Shown here piece after piece: positions 35,394 to 47,090 of a stretch of DNA of 64,000 nt. The notes under the pieces were generated by a model. That model did no database searches. It saw only the letters and a program-made list of their open reading frames with translations, and had not been told where the DNA came from. The stretch is from the NCBI RefSeq assembly GCF_026151205.1, contig NC_087074.1, forward strand, positions 5,084,001-5,148,000, written 5' to 3'. This stretch comes from Bolinopsis microptera (taxonomy: Eukaryota > Ctenophora > Tentaculata > Lobata > Bolinopsidae). Made by a program: the position numbers and the translations under genes. Numbering within the stretch: position 1 is the stretch's first letter; each line of letters begins with the position of its first letter.

Positions 35394-36314
35394 AGCTGCT
35401 TTTTTTTAATGATCAGACTGTTTTTTAAATAACTTATTAACGCATCATTTGAAGGGTTGTCTTTTAATTTATTTTTATCCAGACACTTTTATCTTTTATA
35501 ACGGTGTGGCTATTTTATGTTAAATCTTTTTAATACAATCTAACCTAATGTTTTACAATAGCAGTTCACTTTCAGTATTGGTAATTGTTCATAGTTTATA
35601 ATATGTATTTGTACGACTAATGGATCGTTCTCATATCAAGTCAGCTACTTTTTGGACAATTCTGACACTCTGCTCTAACCCCTTCGATCTCATCATCTGA
35701 ATTAGTTTATGGTCAATGGTGTGTGAACGATGCGTGGTCCCTAAAATATGAAATAGTGTTTAATTTAATTTTTAACATTGTATTTTTAATATTTGCACAA
35801 TTTTAGCAACAGACATCATTATTACATTATCTTTATTTTAAGTATTTATCAGTGAGACAATGATCGTCTCATATTATTTTATCAAATATTACAGTTCATT
35901 TCTTTGTATGCCGTTTAATTATTTAGTACGCGCCAATTTATGAGAAACTGACCTCAGACCTGGCGCGCTATTATCAGCTCTTTCTGGCTGTGGTCGATGT
36001 TTAGAAGAGATTTAAACGCGTATAATTATCCATCAACAAATGTATACTTAAAGAAAACATCATTAAAATAAGCAGAAAAGTGAACACCTTTAATCAAATG
36101 CTCACAGCTGTTGCGGCGCGGCTTTTTATTGCAGTTTTCATTGCAATTGCAATATGTACCTATGTACTACGGTTTAATGTCCAATTGAACTTGAAGGTTA
36201 AGATTATTTTGTCAATCAACTTACGAGACATATTTAAATGGTACGAAAGTCGTTGGTTTTTCGAGAAAAAACACCATATTTTCGGACTACCAAAATGTAG
36301 GTAACCGTCATTAT
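35394..36314. other. 3' flank of the polo-box gene
   Basis: AT-rich with no recognised gene. It ends in a decayed copy (36205-36305) of the left end of the MITE at 33980, sharing GAGACATATTTAAATGG and CATATTTTCGGACTACC. Confidence 0.5.
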
Positions 36315-37159
36315 GGGGGGGGGGGGGGGGGGGGGGGGGGGTCCAACTACAAAAAATACGAACGCACCCCTAAAATTTCAAATTCGTATTCGTATTTTTT
36401 CGTATTTTTTACAAATCGTCATTTTAATAAATAGAAGATCACACATCTTCGTAATTAATCAGATCTAAGCTCAACTTAGCAGTGAAGAAACATTAAAATA
36501 ATATGTAAACCATCATGTATCAATATCATACATAAAACCTGGGGGTGCAACAACAAAAACGATGAACTCACACAAAATTTTGAAAGTCGCTCCCTTTTTA
36601 TCGTTTTTTAAATTAAAATTTGGGATATATTCTGATCTATTTTATGTTTTATTGGAAATTGGTCCATTTAACTGGGGAGGGGGGGGGGGGTACAACCCGA
36701 TTTCCGATATAAGGGTTGATGAGGCCGAAATCGGAAAAATCGGAAAAATCGGAAAATTGAGAAATTTACAGAATCGATCTCTAAAACCTCTCAGAAGTGA
36801 TATAATTCAACCAGAACCCCTACATAATACGTATGCTATATATTGTGATGAGAAAACGAACCAATTGGACATTTCATTAGTATGTTTTATGTGTTTTTCC
36901 ACTGCAGGGGCTAGTATGCTCACTACTAGTTGGAGTTATCATGTACTCCCAGACCCGAGTGCTTTCGCCTCTTGTGAAATCGATTGTTTCTGCTCATTGA
37001 TTTTATCCCTGTTACTTGTTATTATGTATTAGTACAACACTAGGTGCCGGGTTATATTTTGTGGTCCGGTCTTTAAACATACCATAATATCACTATAGTA
37101 CACTGCACCTTAAATGTATAGTAAAGTACATTTGTATCGTGACACATGCTTATCATTGG

Positions 37160-39640
37160 CTTGAGTCCTCCTACTCCTCCTCATCCTAAGTCTTCTTCCT
37201 CCTGAGTCTTCCTCCTCCTCCTTCTTCTCTTCCTAAGTCTTCTTCCTCCTCAGTCCTCTGAGTCTTCCTCCTCAGTCCTCCTCCTCCTCTTCATCAGTCC
37301 TCCTTCTCCTCCTCTTAAGTATTCTTTCTCCTCCTCTGAAGTATTCTTCCTCCTAAGTCTCCTCCCCCTCCTCCTTCTCCTCCTCAGTCCACCTCCTCCT
37401 ACTCCTGAACTCCTTCTCATCACTCCTCCTTCTCCTCCTCTTAAGTATTCCTCCTCCTCCTCCTGAGTCCTCCTCCTCATCCTCCTCCTCCCCAGTCCTC
37501 ATCCTCCTCCTCAGTCCTCCCCCAGTCCTCCTCATCAGTCCTCCCCCAGTCCTCCTCCTCCTCCTCAGTCCTCCTCCTCCTTCCTCAGTCCTCCTCCTCA
37601 GTCCTCCCCCAGTCCTCCTCCTCCTCCTCAGTCCTCCTCCTCCTTCCTCAGTCCTCCTCCTCAGTCCTCCCCCAGTCCTCCTCCTCCTCCTCAGTCCTCC
37701 TCCTCCCCCTCCTCCCTCTCCTCCTCAGTCCTCCTCCTCCTACTCCTGAACTCCTCCTCCTCAGTCCTCCCCCAGACCTCCTCTTTATCAGTTATCCTCC
37801 TCCTCCTCAGCCATCCTCCTCCTCCTCAGTCATCCTCCTCCTCCTCAGTTATCCTCATCCTCCTCCTCCTCCTCAGTCCTCCCCAAGACCTCCTCCTCAT
37901 CAGTCCTTCCCCAGTCCTCCTCATCTTCCTCCTTCTCCTTCTTATTAGTCGGCCTCCTTCTCGTCCTCGCTCTCGTCCTCAGTCCTCCTCGTCCTCAGTC
38001 CTCATCCTTTTACTCCTCCTCCTCGTCAGTCCTCCTCAGTCCTCCTCAGTCCTTCTCCTCAGTCATCTCCCCAGTTCTCCTCCCCTCCTCAGTCCTCGTC
38101 CTCAGTCCTCCTCATAGTCGTCCTCCTCGTCCGTGTCTTCCTTCTCAGTCCTCCTCGTCCTCCGTCCTCCTCGTCTTTAGACCTCTTTCTCGACTCATCA
38201 GTCCTTCCCCATTCCTCCTCCTCCTTCTCCTCCTCCTAAGTCTTCTTCCTCCTGAGTCGTCCTCCTGAGTCGTCCTCCTCCTCCTGAGTCCTCCTCATCC
38301 TCCTCCTCCTCCTTCTCCTCTTCCTTCTCATCAGTCCTCCTCCTCAGTCCTCTTCATAGTTGTCCTCGTACTCGTCCTTAGTCTTCCTCCTCCTCAGTCC
38401 TCCTATTGAGTCCTCCTCCTGAGTCCTCCTCCACAGTCCTCTTCCTCCTCCTCAGTCCTCCCCCAGTCCTCCTCCTCATCAGTCCTCCCCCAGTCCTCCT
38501 CCTCCTCTTCCTCAGTCCTCCTCCTCCTTCTTCAGTCCTCCTCCTTCTCCTCAGTCCTCCCCAGTTCTCCTCCTCAGTCTCCTCCCCTCTTCCTTCTCCT
38601 CCTCAGTCCTCCTCCTCAGTCCTCCTCCTCCTCAGTCCTCCTCCTACTCCTCAGTCATCCTCCTCCTCCTCAGTCCTCCCCCAGACCTCCTCATCAGTCC
38701 TTCCCCAGTCCTCCTCCTCCTCCTTCTCCTTCTTATCAGTCGGCCTCCTCCTCGTCCTCACTCTCGTCCTCAGTCCTCCTCGTCCTTAGTCCTCATTCTT
38801 TTACTCCTCCTCCTCCTCCTCTTCAGTTGTCCTCAGTACTTCTCCTCCTCAGTCATGCCCCCAGTTCTCCTCCCAGTCCTCGTCCTCAGTCCTCCTCATA
38901 GTCGTCCTCCTCGTCCTCGTCTTCCTTCTCAGTCCTCCTCCTCCTTCCTCAGTCCTCCTCCTCCTCAGTCTTCCCCCAGTCCTCCTCCTCCTCCTCAGTC
39001 CTCCCCCGGACCTCCTCCTCATCAGTCCTTCCCCAGTCCTCCTCATCCTCCTCCTTCTCCTTATCAGCCGGCCTCCTCCTCGTCCTCGCTCTCGTCTTCA
39101 GTCCTCCTCGTCCTTAGTCCTCATCCTTTGACTCCTCCTCCTCCTCCTCCTCAGTCCGTCTCAGTCTTTCTCCTCCTCAGTCATCCCCCCAGTTCTCCTC
39201 CCCCTCCTCAGTCCTCCTCATAGTCGTCCTCCTCGTCCTCGTCTTCCTTCTCAGTCCTCCTCGTCCTCAGTCCTCCTCGTCTTTAGACCTCCTCATCAGT
39301 CCTTCCCCAGTCCTCCTCCTCCTCCTCCTTCCCCTTCTTATCAGTCGTCCTCCTCCTCGTCCTCGCTCTCGTCTTCAGTCATTAGTCCTCCTCGTCCTTA
39401 GTCCTCATCTTTTTACTCCTCCTCCTCCTCCTCAGTCCTCTTCAGTCCTTCTCCTCCTCAGTCATCCCCCCAGTTCTCCTCCCCTCCTCATGGTCGTCCT
39501 CCTCATGGTCGTCTTCCTTCTCAGTCCTCCTTCTCCTCCTTCACCTCCTTCTCCTCCTCCCCTTCCTCCTCAGTCTTCCTCAGTCCTCCTCCTCTTCTTT
39601 TTCCTCCTCCTCCTCATTCCTCCTCCTCCACTTCAGGGGA
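37160..39640. repeat. 2.5-kb pyrimidine-rich CTCCTC/CAGTCC minisatellite
   Basis: One strand is almost purely C and T, built from TCC/CTC triplets punctuated by CAGTCCTCC. Higher-order units of several hundred bases recur, for example segments with CTCGTCCTCAGTCCTC near 37970, 38760 and 39120. Triplet periodicity creates many open frames (Ser/Pro/Leu one way, Arg/Glu/Gly the other), which are not evidence of genes. Such tracts can form triplex (H-DNA). Confidence 0.95.
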
Positions 39641-39714
39641 TCATGTTTGCGAAAAGCGGAAGGCTAAAGGTAAACACTTTATCACGGCTCCAACGTTCCA
39701 GGACCTTATAACTG

Positions 39715-40480
39715 GCCTTTAAGGGATGGTTCATTATCTAGTCCAATGTGCAACTAAGTACAAGGACTGTGATATTGCTCCCTGGCATTTTGTTTCCGAC
39801 TCTTGCGAACAATTGTTTGCTTTCCTTCGCACTGGCTTCCACAAAGGACGCCAGAGCAAGGAAAAATCGGTGCCTTGAGCTTGATGCGAAAGGCAGCCAT
39901 CTTGTGGCGAATGACGTTGCACACACTCGGGGGAAGACACTGATTCCCAATCCCAACCAAACACGGGTGAACAAGGGGAGAGACACCAGCCTCAAAAAAC
40001 TTAGGAAAGCACTCAGGGAAGGCATCGACATGGGGAAGGATATGATTCGTGCTCACACAAAGCTGTCCGGGTGCGAACTCGATATACCTACTGAACCCGA
40101 CTGTTACACTCTATATAGTTGATGATGAAGACTGGGAAGAGGCTGAGCTTAAGGCCCCCAATGATGATGATGATGAAATGGAGATTTATAACCAGTCAAC
40201 TGGAGTTCTCACAACCGACGGCCGTTGGTACCATGTTGATACTGCTGCTGAGAAGTTCATGAACGATGGTCGGTCATCAATGGCAGGTCAAAGGCTACAG
40301 TATCGCCAGGGTGTCACTTTCTCGGCCATGTGAATCGCTTGGAAAAGACTGTAAACATGTATCTGTTGGTATCAAGGGCTGGTTCGACAAGAAAAAATTC
40401 AAGCAAGCTGTCAAGTTCCGCAGGCAGGCTCTGTTCATGTCAACATCGCATGCATATATTCAGCAAGGGTGACAGGTCGT
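39715..40480 (+). pseudogene. frameshifted transposon-type ORF remains
   Basis: Consecutive frames read like pieces of one protein. The first piece starts at about 39726 (MVHYLVQCATKYKDCD and SDSCEQLFAFLRTGFHKG). The second, to 40122, has ELDAKGSHLVANDVAHTRGK. The third, about 40120-40330, has DDEDWEEAELKAPN and DGRWYHVDTAAEKF. The last, to about 40472, has HVSVGIKGWFDKKKFKQA. At least two frameshifts separate them. The composition and the CEQLFAFLR-type motif recall transposase or other mobile-element proteins in invertebrate genomes, but I cannot assign the family. No functional start or full-length frame remains. Confidence 0.45.
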
Positions 40481-40559
40481 CTGTCTGCCGTGTACCCACT
40501 AACTCCTTTTGTTCTACCCATCAGAACTATCGTGTTTGGGTGAAGTCTGATGTAGATTG

Positions 40560-41165
40560 TAAGATTTATCTATCAAAATGCTAAAGAAGTTTTGAAGATC
40601 ACTAAGAGAATTTGAAGTTTTTCTCTATTTAAATCCTAAGGAATTTAAGCTGTTACTATAACCATGACTACTTTGTGTAATAAGTTTATCTAAGGAAAGA
40701 TCTGATAGAATATTAATATGAATGTGCCATATATAGTCTATATATTATAATATATAATGGGTTCAGCCGAAGCTGATTAAATTTCGTTTTAGGAACCCAA
40801 CTTACCAGACTTTAAAAGTATGCGTAATGCGTATTTGGCAATAATATTCTGTGATGTAGCATTCAAAGACCTTTATAAATCACAATTAATACATCATAAT
40901 ATCTGAATTGTGATAATATCCCAGTGATTTTGACATAAATACGCTTACTTGAGATTGACAAGCAGCTAAACTCCAATTATGAATTAGTAGGTAATCGTAG
41001 TATTGTATTTTCATTTGTTCACCAGTTTTGCTGCGTGGCCTGCGTCTTATTTATCTTCTCTGATGTCATACAGTGTAATATACAAAAATGCAACGGAGAA
41101 AACCAATGGATTTATAGATCCATTTCTCTGGGATATTTCTTTATTTCTAGAGTAAAAAAATGTTG
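40560..41165. other. AT-rich tail of the candidate element
   Basis: No ORF or repeat recognised between the decayed ORFs and the right inverted boundary. Confidence 0.4.
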
Positions 41166-41289
41166 GTAAAAAATACGAAAAAATACGAACGCACCCCTAA
41201 AATTTGAAATTCGTATTCGTATTTTTTGTAGTTGGACCCCCCCCCCCCCCCCCCCCCCATTATTTTCTGAGCGTGCTACTGCTACTGCT

Positions 41290-41404
41290 TTGTCATACGT
41301 TGTATGATCCGCCGCGCACGAGTGCGCGGCTCCTCCTGTATCGTAAAAACTCTACTGTGAAAACACTACAGTGAAACGACATTGGGGGTCACGACGTGAT
41401 ACAA
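41290..41404. mobile_element. 115-bp MITE (TTGTCATACG family), copy 1
   Basis: Begins TTGTCATACGTTGTATGA and ends GTCACGACGTGATACAA. Identical 8-bp duplications CTACTGCT flank it (41282-41289 and 41405-41412). It contains the GC hairpin CGCCGCGCACGAGTGCGCGG. No coding capacity. Second and third family members lie at 47091 and 46500. Confidence 0.8.
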
Positions 41405-41412
41405 CTACTGCT

Positions 41413-41980
41413 TGAGTGCTAAATCACTCTTCTTGTCATCTTCGAGATTTTCTAAAAGAGTACCTGGTTCGATGTATTTTCGAACGCTGATTCCGAATCA
41501 CCCCACATAATTAGGGGGTGCACGATAAAAATAAACTTGCTCGGATTTTAAAACTTTTGTACCACTGTTTTCTTGAGACTGAGAATATTCACAATACCAA
41601 ATTTGTCATACCTTTTTGGAAAGATCAATGAGTTTCGCCTAGGTGCCATATTTGATGGTGCGCGGCTTTTGGAGCAAAATTAGCTGCAAAAGTCGCGAAA
41701 TTTGACCAAATTTGTCGTATTATATTTATTCGGATATATTTTCAGTTCCTTGAATGAGATCATTCTGAAAATTGGCGACGACCTTCCAATAGGGCTTTCA
41801 CAACTGTCAGAAAAATTTGGTGGATATCGGAGTTGATATAGTGATCAAAATGGGGCAAAATACGTTGCTTTTAGCTGTAACATAATGTCTGATGGTTGGA
41901 TATGCTTTAAATTTTCCGGATACTTTCTTTGTAAGTCTATAAGTAAGCTTACCAATTTTTGTTGCAATCGGAGATCGGGA
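41413..41980. other. repeat-type intergenic DNA
   Basis: No gene recognised. It resembles the sequence around the tandem repeat to its right and probably belongs to the same repetitive block. Confidence 0.35.
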
Positions 41981-42945
41981 AAGATCACAATGCTGGCAAG
42001 CATTACCGTCGCCCTTATATTCACAATACTATTTACCCCCTATACTATTATATCCCCTTTATTGATTTCCAGGCATTAAGACTCATCGAAAGTAGATCAG
42101 CAGGTACATTTAAGTTCAAAACATTCTAATTCAATGTTAAAGATGACAGGAATAAGAAATAGTTATATGGAGGTTTTTAAGAAATTTGCACAAAATACGC
42201 GCCAGCATGTTATACGAAATTAGGTAAAAAACCCAAAATCGCCATATTCAGGTGCCTTAAAAACCATGTTAAAATTGAGTTAGAGATCTGAAACTTTGCA
42301 GGGCGTCTAGACCTTGTCCAAATCGACTGTAAAAAAATTTCATGTTTCAGGAGTATCGTGAACTGGGTTTTCTGGAACCCCTGTTTTACAACAGATTGTC
42401 GTGAAGATCACAGTGCTGGCAAGCACGACCGTTGCATTTATTGTGGGTATACTATGTTCCCCATTTACTATTATACCCCCTTTACTATTATACCCCCTTT
42501 ACTATTATACCCCCTTTGGTACACGTTACAAGCCTCTTTTGTGCACGCGAAGCGTGCACTCCGGCCGGAGGCGGCGGCCTTCGGCCGCCGCCTCCGGCAG
42601 GAGTTTTCCAGGCATTAAGACTCATCGGAAGTCGTTAAGCAGAATTATTTTTAGTTCAAAACATTCTAATTTGATGTCAAAGATGACATGAATAAAAAAT
42701 AGTTATGTTGAGATTTTTAAGAAATTTGCATAAAATACTCGCCAGCACTGTTATACGAAATTCGGTAAAAAACCCAAAATCGCCATATTCAGGTGCCTTA
42801 AAAACCATGTTAAAATTGAGTTAGAGATCTGAAATTTTTCAGGGCGTCTAGACGTTGATCAAATCGACTGCAAAAAAAGTTTCAGGTTTCAGGAGTATCG
42901 GGAAATGGGTTTTCTAGAACCCCTGTTTTACGACAGATTGTCGTG
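41981..42945. repeat. 423-bp tandem duplication with an insertion in copy 2
   Basis: Copy 1 (41981-42403) and copy 2 (42404 to about 42945) both start AAGATCACA(A/G)TGCTGGCAAGC and end ...ACAGATTGTCGTGA. Copy 2 is longer by about 120 bp. It has extra TACTATTATACCCCCTTT units and a GC-rich palindromic insert (about 42526-42602). An (AT)n tract follows at about 42947-42967. Confidence 0.85.
42541..42598. repeat. GC-rich double hairpin insertion
   Basis: Two adjacent perfect hairpins. GTGCACGC/GCGTGCAC with loop GAA lies at 42541-42559. A 16-bp stem at 42564-42579 / 42583-42598 (arm GCCGGAGGCGGCGGCC, loop TTC) follows. The block is over 75% GC in surroundings near 35%, and is absent from the neighbouring tandem copy, so it was inserted or expanded recently. 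Confidence 0.9.
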
Positions 42946-42985
42946 ATATATATATATATATATATATACATACATATTCAGGGAT

Positions 42986-45740
42986 AGACGCTTTGCCAGT
43001 CAATTATAGCCTGTATTTAATTGTCCATAGATTCAAAAGTATAAAAGATACAGCAATTTCCGACCACAGGTCTTGCAAATAATTGTTTACACTTTAGTTT
43101 ACATTGTATAAAAAAATTATTTGACGTCATAAACACCCCTTGATGACGTCATCAAGTTAACCGTTTTTAAAACTTGATTTTTGACAAAGTAATAACTTTT
43201 AAAATTAATTTTAAACCATTAAGGAGTAATTTTATTCAAAATCTGAGGAGATTTTCATCCTAGATAATTGTTTAAGCATTCTGAAAATCTACCGGAAAGT
43301 TTTTCTAGCTTGCTCCTTCATAAAGATATTCGTCATTGAAGTTTGTGCTTTTTTGAAGAATTATTTTATAAAAACGTCAATTTTGCGATTTAGTATTCTC
43401 TGGTGTTGGGCCATGCCTTGAGTTGAGGAGCTCAGTTTTGCTTCCTATAGGTATAAATTGTGCATTAGGCTAGTTTTGAAGTTGAAAATCGAAAAGTTGC
43501 ACACGTGGGGACACTCCCAAATTGATAGAAAATTGCTAAAATCACTGAAAATTGCTGTTTTCGTCATTTTCTGTCAACTTTAGAGTGCCGTTGTGATTAC
43601 AGTTCTTCTTGAAATACTTTGAAACTTTGCATGCTTATCAAGCTATATATAAAACAATTACATGACAAAATTTACGGCGATTCAATATTGGATGCGCACG
43701 CAACGTCCGCTCAAAGTTTGCACGTGCGAAAGGTGAGAATTTTGCTCATTCGTGATTTCCAACAAATTCTGCTTTGCCACGACAGTTTAATGTCATTATA
43801 TATGAATTTAATGCCAACTTGAATGAATATTAGGTGGCATATTCAGTCAGTGATCGACCGATATGCTTACCTAAACACAAGGAAATGTTTTTAAAGGAAA
43901 AATTTCGAAATCGTTGAAACTTCCTCCTTATTAATTAATGAAGATATCAGTTTATATTTCGACTTTATAAAGTACCCTGACATTATAATCAAAAAGAGAT
44001 GATATTTTACCAAAACCCATATTCATGGGTAGAGTGGACCGCTGCCAGTGTCTCTCTTTCCCAAACAAAAGGAAATGATATTAATTTGATTGACCGTTCT
44101 CAAATGCAAAATGATACCGAGAATGAAATCGGTCGCTCGCTTTTCCCATTCATTTACAATTGTAATAGATTAAGAAGATCTACCCAAAGGCAGCTGTACT
44201 CGGCAATAAAGATTCAATAAACTTCAGCTAATTCAATAAGCAATAACTACTACCCTTACCCCGAAATACTAGGTATCGATCCGAACGCAACCCAAAGAGA
44301 TTTTTACAGCATCTGACTGATGTAATCAATCGAAATTTATTACAATTCGTAAGCCGTGAATGAATGGAAAAAGCGAGCGACCGATTTCATTCTCGGTATC
44401 ATTTTGCATTTGAGAACGGTCAATCAAATTAATATCATTTCCTTTTGTTTGGGAAAGAGAGACACTGGCAGCGGTCCACTCTACCCATGAATATGGGTTT
44501 TGGTAAAATATATAATATATAATATAGACGCTTTTTGCAGTCAATTGTAGCCTACATTTAAGTGTCCGTAGATTCGAAAGTATAAACGATACAGTCATCT
44601 CGAACCACAGGTTTTAAAGATAATCGTTTAAGCTTTAGTTTACATTGTATTGAAAAATAATTTAACGTCATCATCATCACTTGATGACGTCATCAAATTA
44701 AGTGTTTTAAAAACTTGATTTTTGACAAAGTAACAACTTTTCAAATCGATTTTACGCTATTAAGGAGTAATTTTATTCAAAATCTGAGGACATTTTTACC
44801 TTAGATAATTGTTTAAGCATTCCGAAAATCTACCGGAATAGTTTCCTACCTTGCTCCTTCATAAAGATATTTGCTATTGAAGTTAGTGCTTTTTTAAAGA
44901 ATAATTTTATAAAAACACAAAAGTTGTGAATTAGTATTCTCTGGTGTTGGGTCATCCCTTGGGTTGTGGAGCTCAATTTTGCTTCTTAAAGGTGTAAATT
45001 GTGTTATAGGCTAGTTTTAAAGTTAAAAATCGAAAAGTTGCACACGTGGGGACACGCCCAAATTTATTTAAAATAGCTAAAATCACTAAAAATTTTGATT
45101 TTCACGATTTTTATCAATTTTGGAGTCCCGTTGTGATCCAAGTTCTTTTTGAAATCTTCTGAAACTTTGCATGCTTATCAAACTATATATTAAATACCAC
45201 TATGCAAAAATTTACGGTGATTCAATATTGTATGCGCACGCAACGTCCGCTCAAAGTTTGCACGTGCGAAAGGTGAGAATTTTGCTCATTTGTGATTTCG
45301 AATATATTCTGCTTTCCACGATATTTAAATGGCATTATATATGAATTTAATGCCAACTTGAATGAGTAAAAAGTGCCATATTCAGTCGGTTATCGACAGA
45401 TATACCTTACTAAACACAAGGAAACGTTTTCAAAGGCAGAATTTCGAAATCGTCGGAATTACCTCCTTGTTAATGAAGTTTCGATTGTGTAAATTATCCT
45501 GACATTATAATCAAAAAGAGATGATATTTGACCAAAACCCATAATCATGGGTAGAGTGTACCGCTGCCAGTGTCTCTCTTTTCCAAACAAAAGGAAATGA
45601 TATTAATTTGAGGAACCGTCCGCTAATGCAAATTGATACCGAGAATGAAATCGGTCGCTCGCTTTTCCCATTTAATAAGCTTTATTACAATTCGTAAGCC
45701 GTGAATGAATGGGAAAAGCGAGCGACCGATTTCATTTCTA
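42986..45740. repeat. two tandem ~1.15-kb fold-back units
   Basis: Unit A (42986-44154) and unit B (44525-45672) share most of their sequence in direct orientation (for example GTTGCACACGTGGGGACAC at 43495 and 45037). Each ends with a 160-bp segment S (43997-44154; about 45513-45672) that recurs inverted downstream (44343-44513 complete; 45675-45740 truncated). S and its inverted copy are nearly identical, so the same peptide reads on opposite strands. No transposase was seen; this is probably a non-autonomous fold-back element that duplicated. Confidence 0.8.
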
Positions 45741-46480
45741 TCTCTTTTATTTTTGAAGTTATGCCAGCCCTTATAATTGACGATGTCAATTCATCGCAGC
45801 TCGGCGCGGCACAGTAGCGCATTTCGCCGATCTAGCGATGTCGCTGTGAGAAGTCTCATTGAGTGCGCGGCACAGTAACTCATCGCGCTACAATGCTGGC
45901 CCCTACCAGTAGGCGCAGTTAGCTTTGTAGGTTAATACAACCTACCAGGACGCGCGCCGAGTTGGACAATAATTTATCTCGATTCATGAAGTTTAAAAGA
46001 AGTTATAGCAATGCGCGCAATTTGGGGAGTGTGCTTTTGCATTTTAATTTTGGCGGAGATATAAACTGTGCCCTACCGTACCAGTAATATATATAATAAT
46101 ATATATATATAATAAGGCTTTCTAGGCAGAGCCCTTTCGCTATTGCAGTAGCGCGTGAAACTTAAGCATTAAGCATTAAGCGCGTCACGTTCGCATAGCC
46201 ATGCCATGTGTATAGGCGTACTGCGTGACGCGCTTGTTTCACAAGCGCCTTTCTTTGCCACCTTCGGCGGTCGCGCTACTGCAAGCGAGAGGAATCTGGT
46301 TAGAGCAACGCGTCACGCATGGCTAGGTGAAACAACGTTGTAAATATTCGGATTCTCTTATCGATACTTTTTATTGCATCAAAAATATCAATCATATGAA
46401 TAGTTTAAGTTATCATAAAGTAAATGTTAATTTAAGCTAGTCTAGTAATGACTTATCATAACACATACATCATACATCGT
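45741..46480. repeat. GC-rich dispersed repeat fragments
   Basis: Segments around 45775-45895 (CGATGTCAATTCATCGCAGC, GCGCGGCACAGTAACTCATC) have relatives at 47375-47475 (CGATGTCAATCCTTCGCATC, AGTAGTGCATCGCGCTACAA). The part at 46135-46290 has several imperfect inverted repeats (GCAGTAGCGCG with CGCGCTACTGC). No coding region. Confidence 0.55.
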
Positions 46481-46499
46481 TCGCCAAAATCAAAAAAAA

Positions 46500-46600
46500 A
46501 TCACGACGTGATACAAATAGGGCTCGGGTTAGGTTAGCAGTTAGGGTTGTAGTTAGGGTTATGGATAGCTTCAGTGTACAGGGTTAGGGTTTGGGTTCCC
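46500..46600. repeat. MITE end fragment plus degenerate TTAGGG repeats
   Basis: TCACGACGTGATACAA at 46501-46516 matches the right end of the 41290 MITE. It is followed by four or more TTAGGG-like hexamers in the order G-rich toward the right, ending near 46596. This is an interstitial telomere-like stretch, heavily degenerate. Confidence 0.6.
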
Positions 46601-47090
46601 AGAAACCCTTACTGGCCAGGGCCTAACTTCAAAAGTAAAAGAGATAGCGACTTTCGGTTTTTAGCAACATGTTCGTTTTGTAAAAGTAACGTCCCCCCCC
46701 CCCCCCCAGTGCAGGGGAACATTTAAAACAATGTACAATGTAGATTTAGAGTTATCTTCAAATCTCCAGAAAAGTGTAATTTTGGGCCGATCAAAAGTTT
46801 GCAACTTTAACTTTGCGGATTTCTGTCGTCTGATTGGCTGATTTGTGTCACGTGCTAGCTGCTTGGACATAGGAATGCGCCACGCGTGCAAATCAAGTTT
46901 TATATGTCGCGCGCGAGGCGCGAGCTCTAGCCGTCTGTTTAATTTAAACCACCTCTAGTACCACCGCCAGCTAGTAACTTCTGCTGGGTATCAAAAATAC
47001 CCAATAAGGGATAGTACAAGCCAAACACAAGGATATTTCGTGTACTGATCATATGCACCTGTTGCCTTCCAGTCGCAAAGTGAGGTTAAG

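Larger units (their letters stand above)
36315..41258. mobile_element. candidate 4.9-kb element bounded by inverted G-tract repeats
   Basis: The left boundary (36315-36412) starts with a run of 27 G, then TCCAACTACAAAAAATACGA. The right boundary (41166-41258) is its reverse complement and ends in a run of C. The first ~22 and last ~24 bases of each terminus match as inverted repeats, but the central ~28 bases are in opposite relative orientation. The interior holds the pyrimidine-rich array and the decayed ORFs at 39715-40480. Two independent copies of a small repeat in opposite orientation are the alternative explanation. Confidence 0.45.

Noticed and set aside
37250-39711. Ser/Pro- or Arg/Glu-rich frames
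   Set aside because: Low-complexity translation of the pyrimidine-rich array.
42358-42691. Overlapping frames through the GC-rich palindrome
   Set aside because: The frames run through a palindrome and short repeats in a tandem duplication and lack coding character.
43999-44598. Identical peptides of 60-90 residues on opposite strands
   Set aside because: They arise from the inverted arms of a fold-back repeat.
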